Source: Colimorpha_A sp045540115 (lineage in GTDB: Bacteria > Bacillota > Clostridia > Oscillospirales > CAG-272). Taken from it: 64,000 bases of DNA. Under the pieces are notes generated by a model. The model ran no database searches. It was not told where the DNA came from and worked only from the letters and a program-made list of their open reading frames with translations. This document shows positions 6,857 through 16,024 of the stretch, piece by piece. The translations under genes and the position numbers were made by a program. The stretch spans positions 1 to 64,000 of the forward strand of contig JAZQGR010000066.1 in the NCBI GenBank assembly GCA_045540115.1. The letters are read 5' to 3'. Every line of letters begins with the position of its first letter. The stretch's first letter is position 1.

Positions 6857-7609
6857 ATGAAGCTATTCACTGACAAGAAGAAGCGGAAAATATTTATAAT
6901 AGTAACTTCAATTGTTCTTGCGCTCGCGATTCTGATCGCCGCGTGCGCGATATATCTTAACGATTACTATCGTGCGTACATGGGCGCGATCGAGGCGTTT
7001 TTGCCGATAGACGCTGAGTGGAAAGAACACTCTGACGGAACGATCGTGTTCGGGGACAAGTATGCGGAAACGGGCTTCATCTTCTACCCGGGCGGTAAGG
7101 TCGAGTATACGGCGTATATTCCGCTTATGCATGAGCTGTCGGAGCGCGGTTTCTTCTGCGTGCTTGTCGAGATGCCGTTCAACCTCGCGGTTTTCGATGT
7201 GAATGCCGCGGACGGAATACAAAAGAAGTATCCTGAGATCAAAAAATGGTACATCGGCGGTCATTCGCTTGGCGGCGCGATGGCGGCATCGTATCTGTCG
7301 GAGCACAAGAGGGCGTTTGATGGGCTTGTGCTTCTTGCCGCGTATTCGAGCGATGACCTTTCGAAGACCGACCTTGAAGTTCTTTCGGTATTCGGCAGTA
7401 ACGACCGCGTTATGAACAGACAGAAATATAAGAAAAACAAGTCGAACTTGCCGAGCGACTTTACCGAGGTGGTCATTGACGGCGGCAATCACGCATATTT
7501 CGGAATGTACGGTCATCAGGACGGCGACGGCAAGGCGACAATTTCAAATGAAGAGCAGATAGAGCTGACTGCCGATGCGATCGCCGACTTTTTCGATAGC
7601 GATCAATAG
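6857..7609 (+). CDS. Membrane-anchored alpha/beta hydrolase
   Basis: The 250-residue protein has a signal-anchor helix (about 11-33) and an alpha/beta-hydrolase domain of the short dienelactone-hydrolase-like type. The nucleophile elbow is GGHSLGG with Ser137, the acid is probably the Asp in FGSNDRV, and the His is in GGNHAYFG. Its substrate is unknown; an ester or amide outside the membrane is likely. ATG 6857 follows GGAG and is better placed than the in-frame TTG at 6845. The next gene starts 19 nt downstream, so the pair is likely cotranscribed. Confidence 0.82.
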   Translation: MKLFTDKKKRKIFIIVTSIVLALAILIAACAIYLNDYYRAYMGAIEAFLPIDAEWKEHSDGTIVFGDKYAETGFIFYPGGKVEYTAYIPLMHELSERGFFCVLVEMPFNLAVFDVNAADGIQKKYPEIKKWYIGGHSLGGAMAASYLSEHKRAFDGLVLLAAYSSDDLSKTDLEVLSVFGSNDRVMNRQKYKKNKSNLPSDFTEVVIDGGNHAYFGMYGHQDGDGKATISNEEQIELTADAIADFFDSDQ

Positions 7610-7628
7610 CTGAAAGGGGTGTGCGGTT

Positions 7629-8507
7629 TTGATATATATTAAAAAGCTGATTCTGCCGAGTGCAAACGCCGAGATAAAGGTGATAAAGGACGAGAAAAGA
7701 ACCTGCTTCAACACCTTTTATCCCTTCAAGATATTTCCCGAAAAGTGTTTGAGGGAGGTCGAATTTGATAGTGTGACTCTGCTTTACGGCGGAAACGGAT
7801 CGGGCAAAAGCACGCTTATCAACGTGCTTGCGGGGAGGCTGAATGCGAATCGGTACTCGGAGTTTAACGCTTCTCCCTTTTTCGAGCAGTTCGTCGGTAT
7901 GTGCGAGCTTGAGTACGGAAGAATGCCGAGGATAAGCTCCGTTCTTACGAGCGACGACGTTTTCAGATACGTTCTTAATGCGCGACGCGTGAACGAGAGC
8001 CTGGGAGATGACCGCGACGAGCTTATGAGAAAATACGTCGAGGTCAGAAGCGAAGCGGAGAGAAATCCCGAGATCATGCGCATGAACGGGCTTGACGATT
8101 ACGAAAGATGGAAAACGACGATGGAGATCCTTTCTCCGAGACGGTCGCAATCGTCGTACATAAGGAAGCGCGTGGCAAGCGATATTGATCTTATGTCAAA
8201 CGGCGAGACCGCGATGCGGTATTTTGTGGACCGCACCGAGGAAGAGGGACTGTATCTGCTCGACGAGCCCGAAAACAGCCTTTCGATCGAGCATCAGATA
8301 AGGCTCGCCGAATATATTGAAGCGACGGCGCGTGCGACGAGGACTCAGTTTGTGATCGCAACGCACTCGCCGATACTTCTTTCGATGAAAAACGTAAGGA
8401 TCTATAATCTCGACGATTATCCCGTGTCGGTATGCAGATGGACGGAGCTCCCGAACGTGAGGAGATATTTTGACTTTTTCATGTCGCATAAGGACGAATT
8501 TAATTGA
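7629..8507 (+). CDS. AAA/ABC-type ATPase (AAA_15/RecF-like), stand-alone
   Basis: The 292-residue soluble ATPase has Walker A GGNGSGKST at 54-62, a signature-like LMSNGE, Walker B LYLLDEPENSLS and an H-loop in ATHSP. The combination resembles the small single-domain ATPases related to ABC and SMC heads rather than a transporter subunit. No permease adjoins it. TTG at 7629 is the likely start, behind AAAGGGG. It follows the hydrolase gene closely. The DEPENS motif is shared with overcoming-lysogeny/OLD-like and toxin-antitoxin ATPases, but no nuclease domain or partner gene is present, so no defence role is claimed. Confidence 0.75.
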   Translation: MIYIKKLILPSANAEIKVIKDEKRTCFNTFYPFKIFPEKCLREVEFDSVTLLYGGNGSGKSTLINVLAGRLNANRYSEFNASPFFEQFVGMCELEYGRMPRISSVLTSDDVFRYVLNARRVNESLGDDRDELMRKYVEVRSEAERNPEIMRMNGLDDYERWKTTMEILSPRRSQSSYIRKRVASDIDLMSNGETAMRYFVDRTEEEGLYLLDEPENSLSIEHQIRLAEYIEATARATRTQFVIATHSPILLSMKNVRIYNLDDYPVSVCRWTELPNVRRYFDFFMSHKDEFN

Positions 8508-8551
8508 TTTTTCAGTAGCTGTCCGATTTTGCAAACGGAACGAAATATATA

Positions 8552-8580
8552 TTGAAATATTATCCGATTTGTATTATAAT
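8552..8580 (+). promoter_or_regulatory. Promoter of the YgjV-like gene
   Basis: TTGAAA (8552-8557), 17 nt, TATAAT (8575-8580). Confidence 0.76.
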
Positions 8581-8614
8581 TAAGACTGTCTAAAAAATTA
8601 CGGTCAGGTTAAAT

Positions 8615-9187
8615 ATGCGTGAACTATCCTTCATAGCGAGCACGGTTGCGCTCTGTCTATACTCAATAAGCTATTTTTTTAACACAAAAAGAAATTATCT
8701 GATATTCCAGCTCTCGGGCAACGTATTTTTGTCGATGTCCTATCTGCTTATGGGCTCGTATTTTACGATGGTCTCCGTTATAATAGGCATCGCGAGAGGG
8801 ATAATTTGCTACGTTTACGAGAAGAAGGACAAAAAAGTCCCCGTTTACGTAATTCTCGGGCTTTGCGCGGCAACGGTCACGAGCTATTTTATCATAAATT
8901 TCGTCATACTGTCGGATTCCTCTCCTTGGGACTTCTTGTATCTGATGTCCTCCTGCGCGTATGCTGTGACCTTTGCAATGCGGAATATCCGCGTGATGAG
9001 ATACGCGGTTTTAGTGCCGAATGCACTTGCCGTTGCATATAACCTGCTCATAAAGGCACCGATATCCTCCGCAATATCCTACGGAGTTGAATTTGTTGTG
9101 ACCGTCGCGGCGATCATAAAGTGCGAGATAAATTTGGCAAAACAAAAAACGCGGGCTGAGGCTTGCGATACAATACGAGAGAGGTGA
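8615..9187 (+). CDS. YgjV-family inner-membrane protein
   Basis: The 190-residue protein has about six membrane helices and the layout of the YgjV family, including the N-terminal IASTVALCLYSISYFFNTKR segment followed by a second helix with FQLSGNVFLS. The family's biochemical role is unknown. The stop codon lies inside the ribosome site (GAGAGGTGA) of the next gene, so it is translationally coupled to the histidine phosphatase. Confidence 0.75.
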   Translation: MRELSFIASTVALCLYSISYFFNTKRNYLIFQLSGNVFLSMSYLLMGSYFTMVSVIIGIARGIICYVYEKKDKKVPVYVILGLCAATVTSYFIINFVILSDSSPWDFLYLMSSCAYAVTFAMRNIRVMRYAVLVPNALAVAYNLLIKAPISSAISYGVEFVVTVAAIIKCEINLAKQKTRAEACDTIRER

Positions 9188-9192
9188 TTATA

Positions 9193-9897
9193 ATGCTTTT
9201 GTATATAGTAAGACACGGAGATCCGATATATGAGACAGATTCTCTGACCGAACGCGGAAAGCTGCAGGCAGAGGCGGTAGGTAAAAGAATGCTTGACTCT
9301 AAGATCGACCGCATTTTTTCCTCCCCCATGGGACGTGCAAAGGAGACCGCAGATCCCGCCTGTCGGCTTTTGGGACTTGAAAAGCATATCGAGGATTGGA
9401 CACACGAGATCGGTGACGAAAGAAAAACGCCCTATCCCGACGGCAAGATGAAGTCGATATCTCTGCTTCAGAATACGACCTTCCGCGAAAACGGAAATAT
9501 CGACCTCCCGTTTGAGAGAGCCTACGAATGTACGGGCATAAACGAGACGAAAATGAAGGAAGCCGCGAGCTTTATCGAGGAGCACGGCAAGGAATTTCTC
9601 GAGCGCCTCGGCTATAAGGAGGAAAACGGCGTTTACCGTATACTTAGAAACAACGACGAGCGCGTCGCACTTTTCTGCCACGCAGCTTTTGCGAGAACGT
9701 GGATATCGATTCTGCTCCATATACCGCTTCACATTATGTGGTCGTCTCTCGACTACACCCATACAGGCGTGACGGTAATTGAGTTCAAAAACAATAAAAA
9801 CGGCATAACGGCACCGAAGTGCCTATGTTATTCCGATCTCTCACATCTCTATGCAAACGGACTCGACCTGCGTTACTGTAATGGGGTTGAGGTATAA
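9193..9897 (+). CDS. Histidine phosphatase superfamily protein
   Basis: The 234-residue enzyme starts with the RHG motif (Arg7, His8) in YIVRHGDP, then LTERGKLQAEAVGKRM and SSPMGRAKETA, all typical of the phosphoglycerate-mutase-like phosphatases. The second catalytic His lies in ALFCHAAF. The substrate cannot be named. ATG 9193 is preferred to an upstream ATG at 9163 because it follows AGAGGTG and starts exactly at the conserved beta strand. It is coupled to the YgjV-like gene. Confidence 0.88.
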   Translation: MLLYIVRHGDPIYETDSLTERGKLQAEAVGKRMLDSKIDRIFSSPMGRAKETADPACRLLGLEKHIEDWTHEIGDERKTPYPDGKMKSISLLQNTTFRENGNIDLPFERAYECTGINETKMKEAASFIEEHGKEFLERLGYKEENGVYRILRNNDERVALFCHAAFARTWISILLHIPLHIMWSSLDYTHTGVTVIEFKNNKNGITAPKCLCYSDLSHLYANGLDLRYCNGVEV

Positions 9898-10039
9898 AGA
9901 CGAAGACCATGGGCGAAGATAACGAGGGCACGGTCAATGTCATATTGATAAATATGAGCGGAGAATGGAAAGTTATGTCACCGACATGGATAAGCTGGAT
10001 AATTCTCGGACACGATACGGTCAAATGAAAGGTAGAATA

Positions 10040-10867
10040 ATGTATAAGCGAATACTGATCGCGCTCGATCTTGAGGGCGTGAACAAGGTAGTCGGAGAGC
10101 CCTACAAGGGGCTCGAGGAGGGTAGCGACCAATGGTTTGTCGCAAGAGAACAGGCGGCGAAGGAGGTCAATGCGGCGGCGAATGCGCTCTTTGAAGCGGG
10201 AGCCGAATGTGTTGCCCTTTGGGATAACCACGGAAGCGGAAAGAATATTGATCCGTCGTCTCTTGACAAGCGCATAGAGCTGCTTGCGCCGGGACATTCG
10301 ATGCCGAGAATGAGCTTTGCGAAGGATCGGTTTGACTGCATCTGCTATTTCGGTTACCATACGATGGAGGGAACCCTCGGCGGAGTCCTCGCTCACACGA
10401 TGAGCAGTAAGGTTGTTCAGTATTATAAGCTGAACGGCAGCTATATCGGAGAGATCGATATGGACGCCTATATAGCGGCGGAAATGGGAATGCCGTCGGT
10501 GTTCTTCGCGGGCGGAGATCTGACCTGCCGTCAGGCAGAGAGGGCTGTTCCTCATCTTGTGACGGTCGAGACCAAAAAGGAGCTTGAGAGAAATAAGGCG
10601 ATCTTCCGCGATAACGGAGAGCTTCTTAGTGAGATCGGAAGAGAGATCGTTCGCGCGGTCAGCACCGAGGCGCCGATTAATCGCCTCAGCTTCCCTGCGA
10701 CACTTGAAAAATCGTTCAAAAGAGTCGAGGATGCGGCGGTGTACCTTACAAGATCGCTCGACCGAGGGCTTAATTCGCGTTATTTGGAGGACGAGATCCT
10801 CGGCAAGGACGGACATACCGTCGTTTCGGTGGTCAATAATATCGATGAATTTATAAAAGCAATATGA
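10040..10867 (+). CDS. M55 family D-aminopeptidase (DppA-like)
   Basis: The 275-residue protein has the M55 metal site: ALDLEGV (Asp10, Glu12) and WDNHGSG (Asp62, His64), then a GYHTMEG near residue 110. DppA-type enzymes remove D-amino acids from peptides and often serve in reuse of cell-wall peptides. No dipeptide transporter is next to it. ATG 10040 was chosen because it starts at the first beta strand and follows AAAGG. The gap from the phosphatase (142 nt) holds no clear promoter. A terminator follows at once. Confidence 0.85.
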   Translation: MYKRILIALDLEGVNKVVGEPYKGLEEGSDQWFVAREQAAKEVNAAANALFEAGAECVALWDNHGSGKNIDPSSLDKRIELLAPGHSMPRMSFAKDRFDCICYFGYHTMEGTLGGVLAHTMSSKVVQYYKLNGSYIGEIDMDAYIAAEMGMPSVFFAGGDLTCRQAERAVPHLVTVETKKELERNKAIFRDNGELLSEIGREIVRAVSTEAPINRLSFPATLEKSFKRVEDAAVYLTRSLDRGLNSRYLEDEILGKDGHTVVSVVNNIDEFIKAI

Positions 10868-10898
10868 AAAAAGCACCTGCGAAAGCAGGTGCTTTTTC
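10866..10898 (+). terminator. Terminator after the M55 peptidase
   Basis: AAAAAGCACCTGC-GAAA-GCAGGTGCTTTTT. Nearly the same hairpin recurs at 19180 and 26738. Confidence 0.9.
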
Positions 10899-10951
10899 AG
10901 ATAATAAGTAGGATAGAGCTGTTAATTATGAAAGCATCGGGAGGTCGTTTA

Positions 10952-11110
10952 GCCTTCCCCTCAGGGGAAGGGGGACCGCGATAGCGGTGGATGAGGTGTA
11001 GCCGTCGCAGACGGCGTTAAATATAAGTTACATTGTTTTGGTGACGGATGCTTCGCATCCTACACCTCATCCGCTTCACTTCGTTCAGCACCTTCCCCTG
11101 AGGGGAAGGC
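10952..11110. repeat. 159-bp MITE-like palindromic element
   Basis: The left end GCCTTCCCCTCAGGGGAAGG (10952-10971) and the right end (11091-11110) are inverted copies, and the next blocks (GGATGAGGTGTA at 10989-11000, TACACCTCATCC at 11061-11072) also pair. It is the only copy in this window with both ends. Single-ended copies occur downstream. The middle (11001-11060) has small hairpins and no gene. The rest of the gap (11111-11268) shows nothing I can support. Confidence 0.75.
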
Positions 11111-11309
11111 GAGACAAAGCGGCAAAGCTTTTGGGACTTCAATATTGATTTAGAATGTGGGAAACTCAAATCAACTTTTAAAGCCAGATGAACGTCGACC
11201 TTGCCTTCCCAAAAAAATTTTTAACAAAACTCAAACATTTCACAAAAAAATCAAAAACATCGGCCCGATATAATAAATCCGTAAAATACGAAAGGGCAGG
11301 TAAATTACA

Positions 11310-11798
11310 ATGGCAAACGAAGTAAAGACACAGAAGGAAATCGAGCAGGAGATGAACGAGCTGAACGAGCAGTTCTCGGAATTTCTTCACACAAAGGGCA
11401 TCAAGGCGAAGTTCAAGCTTGCGTTCAACAATATGAGCGAATCTGCAAAGAAGCAGCACGCCGCTGACGTAGCAGAGTTTGAAGCGGTAAAGGCAAAGAG
11501 CGCAGAGGACAATAAGGAATTTGCAGAGTTCCTTCGCACCAAGGGTATCAAGGCAAAATATAAGCTCGTAATTGAGAACATCAAGAAGGGCGCAAAGGAA
11601 GCACCCGCCAACACCGCCGCTCAGATAGCAAGAATTCAGGCGGAAACACAGGCGGCGGTTGCACGCGCAAACGCGCTCGGCAAGAACGGTACCGCGAAAG
11701 TCGAGGTCAATGCGGCAACGCTCGAAGATGAGTTCAACGCATTCCTCAAGAGCAAGGGGCTTGACGGCAAGTATACCGTTTCGGTAAGCGAAAACTAA
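11310..11798 (+). CDS. Small soluble protein with three copies of a 21-residue motif
   Basis: The family is not recognised. The 162-residue, Lys/Glu/Ala-rich protein contains the same motif three times, at residues 22-42, 71-91 and 142-162, with consensus F-x-x-F-L-x-T/S-K-G-[IL]-x-x-K-[YF]-x-[LV]. The linkers are charged and helical. It lacks signal peptide, cysteines and membrane segments. The ATG follows AGGGCAGG and a TATAAT at 11269-11274 with no good -35. Codon use looks like that of a well expressed gene. A binding or scaffolding role is possible, but no function is claimed. Confidence 0.7.
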   Translation: MANEVKTQKEIEQEMNELNEQFSEFLHTKGIKAKFKLAFNNMSESAKKQHAADVAEFEAVKAKSAEDNKEFAEFLRTKGIKAKYKLVIENIKKGAKEAPANTAAQIARIQAETQAAVARANALGKNGTAKVEVNAATLEDEFNAFLKSKGLDGKYTVSVSEN

Positions 11799-11808
11799 AA
11801 AAACGAAG

Positions 11809-11840
11809 GAGCGAAACGGTATTTTGCCGTCTCGCTTTTC
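11809..11840 (+). terminator. Probable terminator after the three-repeat protein
   Basis: AGCGAAACGG and CCGTCTCGCT form a stem with one mismatch, followed by TTTTC. The ABC operon follows with its own ribosome site. Confidence 0.55.
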
Positions 11841-11882
11841 GGCGCTATGAGTAATGAAGATCTTCTGACAGGAGGAAAAACA

Positions 11883-12785
11883 ATGAATGCAATAGAGATC
11901 AGGGGGCTATCTAAAAGCTTCCGTTCAATGTACGCAGTCGATCATCTGAATATGACCGTTCCCGTTGGCGCAATTTACGGCTTCATCGGCGAAAACGGCT
12001 CGGGTAAATCGACAACAATGAAGCTTCTCTGCGGACATCTGGTCGCGGACAGCGGAAAAATAAGGCTTTTCGGTAAAGAGCATACCGATCCGGGCGTGAG
12101 GGTAAGAGTCGGCGCGCTGATAGAGAACGCGGGCTGCTTCCCGGGCTCGAGCGTGTATCAGAACCTGAAAATGCAGTGCATAAATCTCGGAATTGAAAAC
12201 GCCGACGAAGAGATCGATAGGGTTCTCAGAATCGTCCGCATGGAGGAGCATTCTGCCCTCAAATTCAAGAAATGCTCGCTCGGTATGAAGCAGAGGATCG
12301 GTATTGCGATGGCGCTGCTCGGCGATCCCGCGCTCCTTATTCTCGACGAGCCGATAAACGGTCTTGATACCGACGGCATGAGGATAATGCGCGAAATACT
12401 GACCGAGATCACCGAAAAATACGGCTGCACCGTTCTTATTTCCTCGCACGTTCTCGGCGAGCTTGAAAAGATTGCAACGCACTACGGTGTTATCCGTCAG
12501 GGCAAGATGATAATGGAAATTTCCGCAAAGGAAATGGACAGCCGCGCTCAGGTATTCGCGTCGGTCAAAACGCCCGATATGAAGGGCGCCCTGGCACTTC
12601 TTAAGGAAAAATACGGCGACGTCCGCCTCGACGGCGAATATATCAGGGTTTACGACGTCGACGATACCGCCGAGATCGCGGGCTGCCTTATGGAAAACGG
12701 TCACGGAGTGAGTGAGCTCCGCAAAAATAAGATAGGTCTTGAGGAATACTATGTCGAGCTTATGTCGGGCAAGGAGGGAAAGTGA
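11883..12785 (+). CDS. ABC transporter ATPase, BcrA/lantibiotic-immunity type (pair 1)
   Basis: The 300-residue ATPase has Walker A GENGSGKST (37-45), the signature CSLGMKQR (131-138) in place of LSGGQ, Walker B LLILDEP (151-157) and the H-loop His189. The SLGMKQR form is typical of the BcrA/CcmA-like subfamily that exports or removes peptides and other amphiphiles. ATG 11883 follows AGGAGG at ideal spacing, which rules out the upstream in-frame ATG at 11847. It is followed 2 nt later by its permease. The second ATPase at 13636 is a close paralogue. Confidence 0.9.
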   Translation: MNAIEIRGLSKSFRSMYAVDHLNMTVPVGAIYGFIGENGSGKSTTMKLLCGHLVADSGKIRLFGKEHTDPGVRVRVGALIENAGCFPGSSVYQNLKMQCINLGIENADEEIDRVLRIVRMEEHSALKFKKCSLGMKQRIGIAMALLGDPALLILDEPINGLDTDGMRIMREILTEITEKYGCTVLISSHVLGELEKIATHYGVIRQGKMIMEISAKEMDSRAQVFASVKTPDMKGALALLKEKYGDVRLDGEYIRVYDVDDTAEIAGCLMENGHGVSELRKNKIGLEEYYVELMSGKEGK

Positions 12786-12786
12786 T

Positions 12787-13623
12787 ATGACGAAGGAGCT
12801 TAAATTCAAAGAGCCGAGCTTCGGAGAAAGAATAAAGGGAATGCTCGGTGTCGATTTTTACCGCCTTTTCCACACCCCGATGTTCTACATTTTCCTCGCC
12901 ATCGCTGCGATAATTCCCGCGATGGTGTCGGCGATGACTATGATGCCCGATCAGAACGGCGAGGTAATGAAGCCGCTTTACTCTAACGTATGGCAGATAA
13001 TGGCGGCGTCGGAGCCTCTTTACGTAATTAAGAGCATTGCCGACTATGCGAATATGAATATGGTCTTCATTTTCGGCGGAATAATGGTCTCGATCTTCAT
13101 CGGTCACGACTATAAGAGCGGCTACGTCAAGCAGCTTTTTACCACACACGCGAAAAAGCAGGACTATATGATCTCGAAAACTGTGGTTTGTGCCTTTGCG
13201 ATGGCTTGTATGTGTGTGACATACCTTGTCGGCGGAATCGCGGGCGGCGCTTTTGCGGGATATGATTGGGACGTTAACGTCGGATCGCTTGCGATCGCGC
13301 TTGTCGGCAAGATAATAATGTCGCTCGGCTGGGCATCGCTTTACACCTTCCTTAACGTAATTTTTCGCAGATATTTCGGAATTTCCATCGCGTCGAGCTT
13401 CTTTTTCGGTACGGGAATAATCATTATAGGTGCTGCGGCGATCGTTGAGAATCTGTCGCTCCCGACCTCGTTCCTTAACATTTTCCTTTACGGCTCGTCG
13501 GTCAACGCCTGTCTTGTGAGCAATTTGGGGACGCTTGCTACCTGTATCGCGGTGTCGATCCTCTGGACGGTGGTCTACAATCTGCTCGGAACGGCAGTGC
13601 TGTATAGAAGCGACGTTTATTAA
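12787..13623 (+). CDS. ABC-2-type permease (pair 1)
   Basis: The 278-residue protein has a cytoplasmic N-terminus and about six membrane helices, starting with the segment near 29-48 (FHTPMFYIFLAIAAIIPAM). An extracytoplasmic loop follows the first helix. ISKTVVCAFAMACMCVTYLVGGI and the later Gly-rich helices fit the ABC-2 permease class of BcrB/LanE type. ATG 12787 has GGAGGG 8 nt upstream, inside the ATPase gene. It forms an exporter with 11883-12785 and resembles the permease at 14537. Confidence 0.85.
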   Translation: MTKELKFKEPSFGERIKGMLGVDFYRLFHTPMFYIFLAIAAIIPAMVSAMTMMPDQNGEVMKPLYSNVWQIMAASEPLYVIKSIADYANMNMVFIFGGIMVSIFIGHDYKSGYVKQLFTTHAKKQDYMISKTVVCAFAMACMCVTYLVGGIAGGAFAGYDWDVNVGSLAIALVGKIIMSLGWASLYTFLNVIFRRYFGISIASSFFFGTGIIIIGAAAIVENLSLPTSFLNIFLYGSSVNACLVSNLGTLATCIAVSILWTVVYNLLGTAVLYRSDVY

Positions 13624-13635
13624 GGGGTGAAGATG

Positions 13636-14535
13636 ATGAATGCAGTTGAAATAAGAAATCTATCGAAGAGCTTCGGTCAGAAGCAAGCCGTCAGCGGTCT
13701 TGATATGACGGTGCCGATGGGTGCGATCTACGGCTTTATCGGTGAAAACGGCTCGGGAAAATCGACGACTGAGAAGATGATATGCGGACTTATCCCGAAG
13801 AGCGGCGGATCGATAAAGCTTTACGGCAAGGATCATACCGACGAGGCGGTAAGAACAAAGGTCGGGGTTCTTATCGAATCCCCCGGATGCTTCCCCTCGC
13901 TTACGGTGTTTGACAATATGATGCTTCAGGCATCGAATCTCGGCATCAAAAATGCCGAAAGCGAGGTCATCAAGATGCTCAAAACCGTACGAATGGAGGG
14001 CGCGGCGGGCAATAAGTATAAAAACTGCTCGCTTGGCATGAAGCAGAGGGTTGGAATCGCAATGGCGCTTCTCGGAAATCCGACGCTTCTCGTTCTCGAC
14101 GAGCCGCTGAACGGCCTCGATGCCGACGGAATGAGAATAATGCGAAAGGTATTTACCGACATTGTCAAGAGCGGCGAGAGAAGTATCATAGTATCGTCGC
14201 ACCTGCTCGGCGAGCTTCAGAAGGTCGCAACTCACTACGGTATCATCCGACACGGCAGAATGATCCGCGAGATGACTGCCGAGGAGCTTGATAATGACTG
14301 TCGAACCTATATTGCGCTGAAGGCGGACGATATGGGCAGGGCAAAATATATTCTTGGAAGCAAGCTCGCGCGCGTGAACGAGGACGAGGAGGGATATATC
14401 CGCGTTTACGATCCCGTGACGCCCGAGTCGGTTGCCGCGTACCTTTATAAAAACGGCGTGACGGTTACCGAGATAATGACTGATAAGATCGGGCTTGAGG
14501 AATACTACATCGATCTTATGAAGGGAGGCAGATGA
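13636..14535 (+). CDS. ABC transporter ATPase, BcrA/lantibiotic-immunity type (pair 2)
   Basis: This 299-residue paralogue of the first ATPase begins with the same MNA-EI pattern and has GENGSGKST (37-45), CSLGMKQR and LLVLDEP. The fourth residue after the Walker A Ser/Thr pair differs (TTEK for TTMK), and the C-terminal 90 residues diverge. Two ATGs stand in tandem (13633, 13636). The second is aligned with the paralogue and lies 8 nt after AAGGGG. It arose from duplication of the ATPase-permease pair. Confidence 0.9.
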   Translation: MNAVEIRNLSKSFGQKQAVSGLDMTVPMGAIYGFIGENGSGKSTTEKMICGLIPKSGGSIKLYGKDHTDEAVRTKVGVLIESPGCFPSLTVFDNMMLQASNLGIKNAESEVIKMLKTVRMEGAAGNKYKNCSLGMKQRVGIAMALLGNPTLLVLDEPLNGLDADGMRIMRKVFTDIVKSGERSIIVSSHLLGELQKVATHYGIIRHGRMIREMTAEELDNDCRTYIALKADDMGRAKYILGSKLARVNEDEEGYIRVYDPVTPESVAAYLYKNGVTVTEIMTDKIGLEEYYIDLMKGGR

Positions 14536-14536
14536 G

Positions 14537-15385
14537 ATGGGCACACTTAATTTTCGTAAGAACAGCTTTGCACAGCGCGTAAAAACGATGATGAAGGTCG
14601 ATTTTCGAAGAATGATGAAATCGAAAACCTTTTATATAATAATCGCGGTCGCGCTTCTGACTCCGATCCTTATGACAGTAATGCTGACGATGATGGACGG
14701 CAAGGAGCAGGTCAATCCTCAGACGGGAGAGGTCACTGTAATGGAGGGGCCCGAGAGCGTCTGGGAATCTATCGGAACGCTTCCCGATAAGGAGAAAGCG
14801 CCTATTCCCGAGGAGGGTGAAGGCGGAGCAAAGAGCGGTATGGGAGATATGGACGTTATGGCGATGTGTAATATTAATATGGCGTTTATGGGCGTCTGCG
14901 TTTTCGTATGCCTCTTTATCTCCGACGATTTCAGAAGCGGTTACGCGAAAAATCTCTTTACCGTACGCGCAAAGAAGGGTGATTACGTATTTTCCAAAAC
15001 CGTCTGCGGCTTTATCTGCGGTTCTCTTATGCTGATATTCTACTTTATCGGCGCACTTCTCGGCGGAGCGGTAAGCGGTCTTTCCTTTGATCTCGGAACG
15101 CTCACGATTGGAAATATTGTGATGTGTATGATAGCGAAAATATTCCTTATGCTCGTGTTCGTTTCGATATTCACGATCATCGCGGTCGCCGCGAAGAGCA
15201 AGGCGTGGCTCTCGATCTGCTGCTCGCTCGGCAGCGGAATGCTGCTCTTTATGATGGTCGGAATGATAACGCCCCTCGGCTCAACACTGATAAACGTTAT
15301 TCTGTGTCTTGCCGGCGGCACCCTGTTCGCCTTCGGTCTCGGCGCAGGCGCAAAGGCGATCCTGAAGAAAACAAGCCTCGTGTAA
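14537..15385 (+). CDS. ABC-2-type permease (pair 2)
   Basis: The 282-residue protein has about six helices. The extracytoplasmic loop after helix 1 (about residues 55-110) is longer and more acidic than in the first permease. The segment FRSGYAKNLFTVRAKKGDYVFSKT has a close match in the first permease (YKSGYVKQLFTTHAKKQDYMISKT), supporting duplication. The start overlaps the ATPase stop region with GGGAGG as ribosome site. The operon ends in the hairpin at 15391. Confidence 0.85.
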   Translation: MGTLNFRKNSFAQRVKTMMKVDFRRMMKSKTFYIIIAVALLTPILMTVMLTMMDGKEQVNPQTGEVTVMEGPESVWESIGTLPDKEKAPIPEEGEGGAKSGMGDMDVMAMCNINMAFMGVCVFVCLFISDDFRSGYAKNLFTVRAKKGDYVFSKTVCGFICGSLMLIFYFIGALLGGAVSGLSFDLGTLTIGNIVMCMIAKIFLMLVFVSIFTIIAVAAKSKAWLSICCSLGSGMLLFMMVGMITPLGSTLINVILCLAGGTLFAFGLGAGAKAILKKTSLV

Positions 15386-15390
15386 ATAAA

Positions 15391-15415
15391 CAAAAGGCAA
15401 CGCGTTGCCTTTTCT
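15391..15415 (+). terminator. Terminator of the double ABC operon
   Basis: AAAAGGCAACGCGTTGCCTTTT, a perfect palindrome ending in TTTT. Confidence 0.7.
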
Positions 15416-15429
15416 GCGGGACGTTGTTA

Positions 15430-16024
15430 GCCTTCCCCAGCGGGGGGAAGGTAAGAGGTAAACCTCGGATGAGGTGTAGGTTGCGGAGCAACCGTGTGTC
15501 AAAGGGATGCAACACCGTTTTTGCGCGGCGGGAGTAAACCCCCGCCCTACAAACAACGTATCGGAGCTTCGCCACGTTGTCTTGCCTTCCCCTCAGGGGA
15601 AGGGGGACCGCGGTAGCGGTGGATGAGGTGTAGGTTGCGGAGCAACCGTGTTTTAAAGGCAAAGTAACATCGTTTCAAAATGGACAGTCGAGGACGCCTG
15701 TCCCTACAAACAACGTATCGGAGCTTCGCCGCGTTGTTAGCCTTCCCCTTGGGGAAGGGGGACCACCGAAGGTGGTGGATGAGGTGTCTAAAAAGCGATG
15801 CAACATCACACCCTAACACCTCATCCGTCTGCTCCTTCGTCGCAGCCACCTTCTCCCACTGGAGAAGGTGAATGAACGTGCCGAAGAATCGCCGCGTCGT
15901 TAGCCTTCCCCTTGAGGAAGGGGGACCGCGGTAGCGGTGGATGAGGTGTAGGTTGCGGAGCAACCGTGTTTTAAAGGCAAAGTAACATCGTTTCAAAACG
16001 GACAGTCGGGGACGCCTGTCCCTA
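15430..16024. repeat. Cluster of palindromic repeat copies
   Basis: This gene-free stretch holds copies of the GCCTTCCCC...GGATGAGGTG element at 15430-15479, 15584-15632, 15740-15787 and 15903-15951, plus an inverted related copy at 15816-15870. Each is followed by a variable tail. Tails include the small hairpin GGACAG-loop-CTGTCC plus CTACAAA (15682-15703 and 16000-16022) and a GCGGGAGT...CCCGCCCTACAAA version near 15527-15552. Open frames on both strands here repeat the same peptide phrases and are not genes. Confidence 0.8.

Noticed and set aside
7629..8507. Anti-phage defence ATPase (OLD-like)
   Set aside because: The DEPENS motif is suggestive, but there is no nuclease domain or partner gene and the neighbours are housekeeping-like.
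15124..15996. Several open frames of 60-150 codons on both strands
   Set aside because: Those in the repeat cluster repeat the same peptide phrases because they translate repeat copies; the others lie inside the permease gene in a wrong frame.
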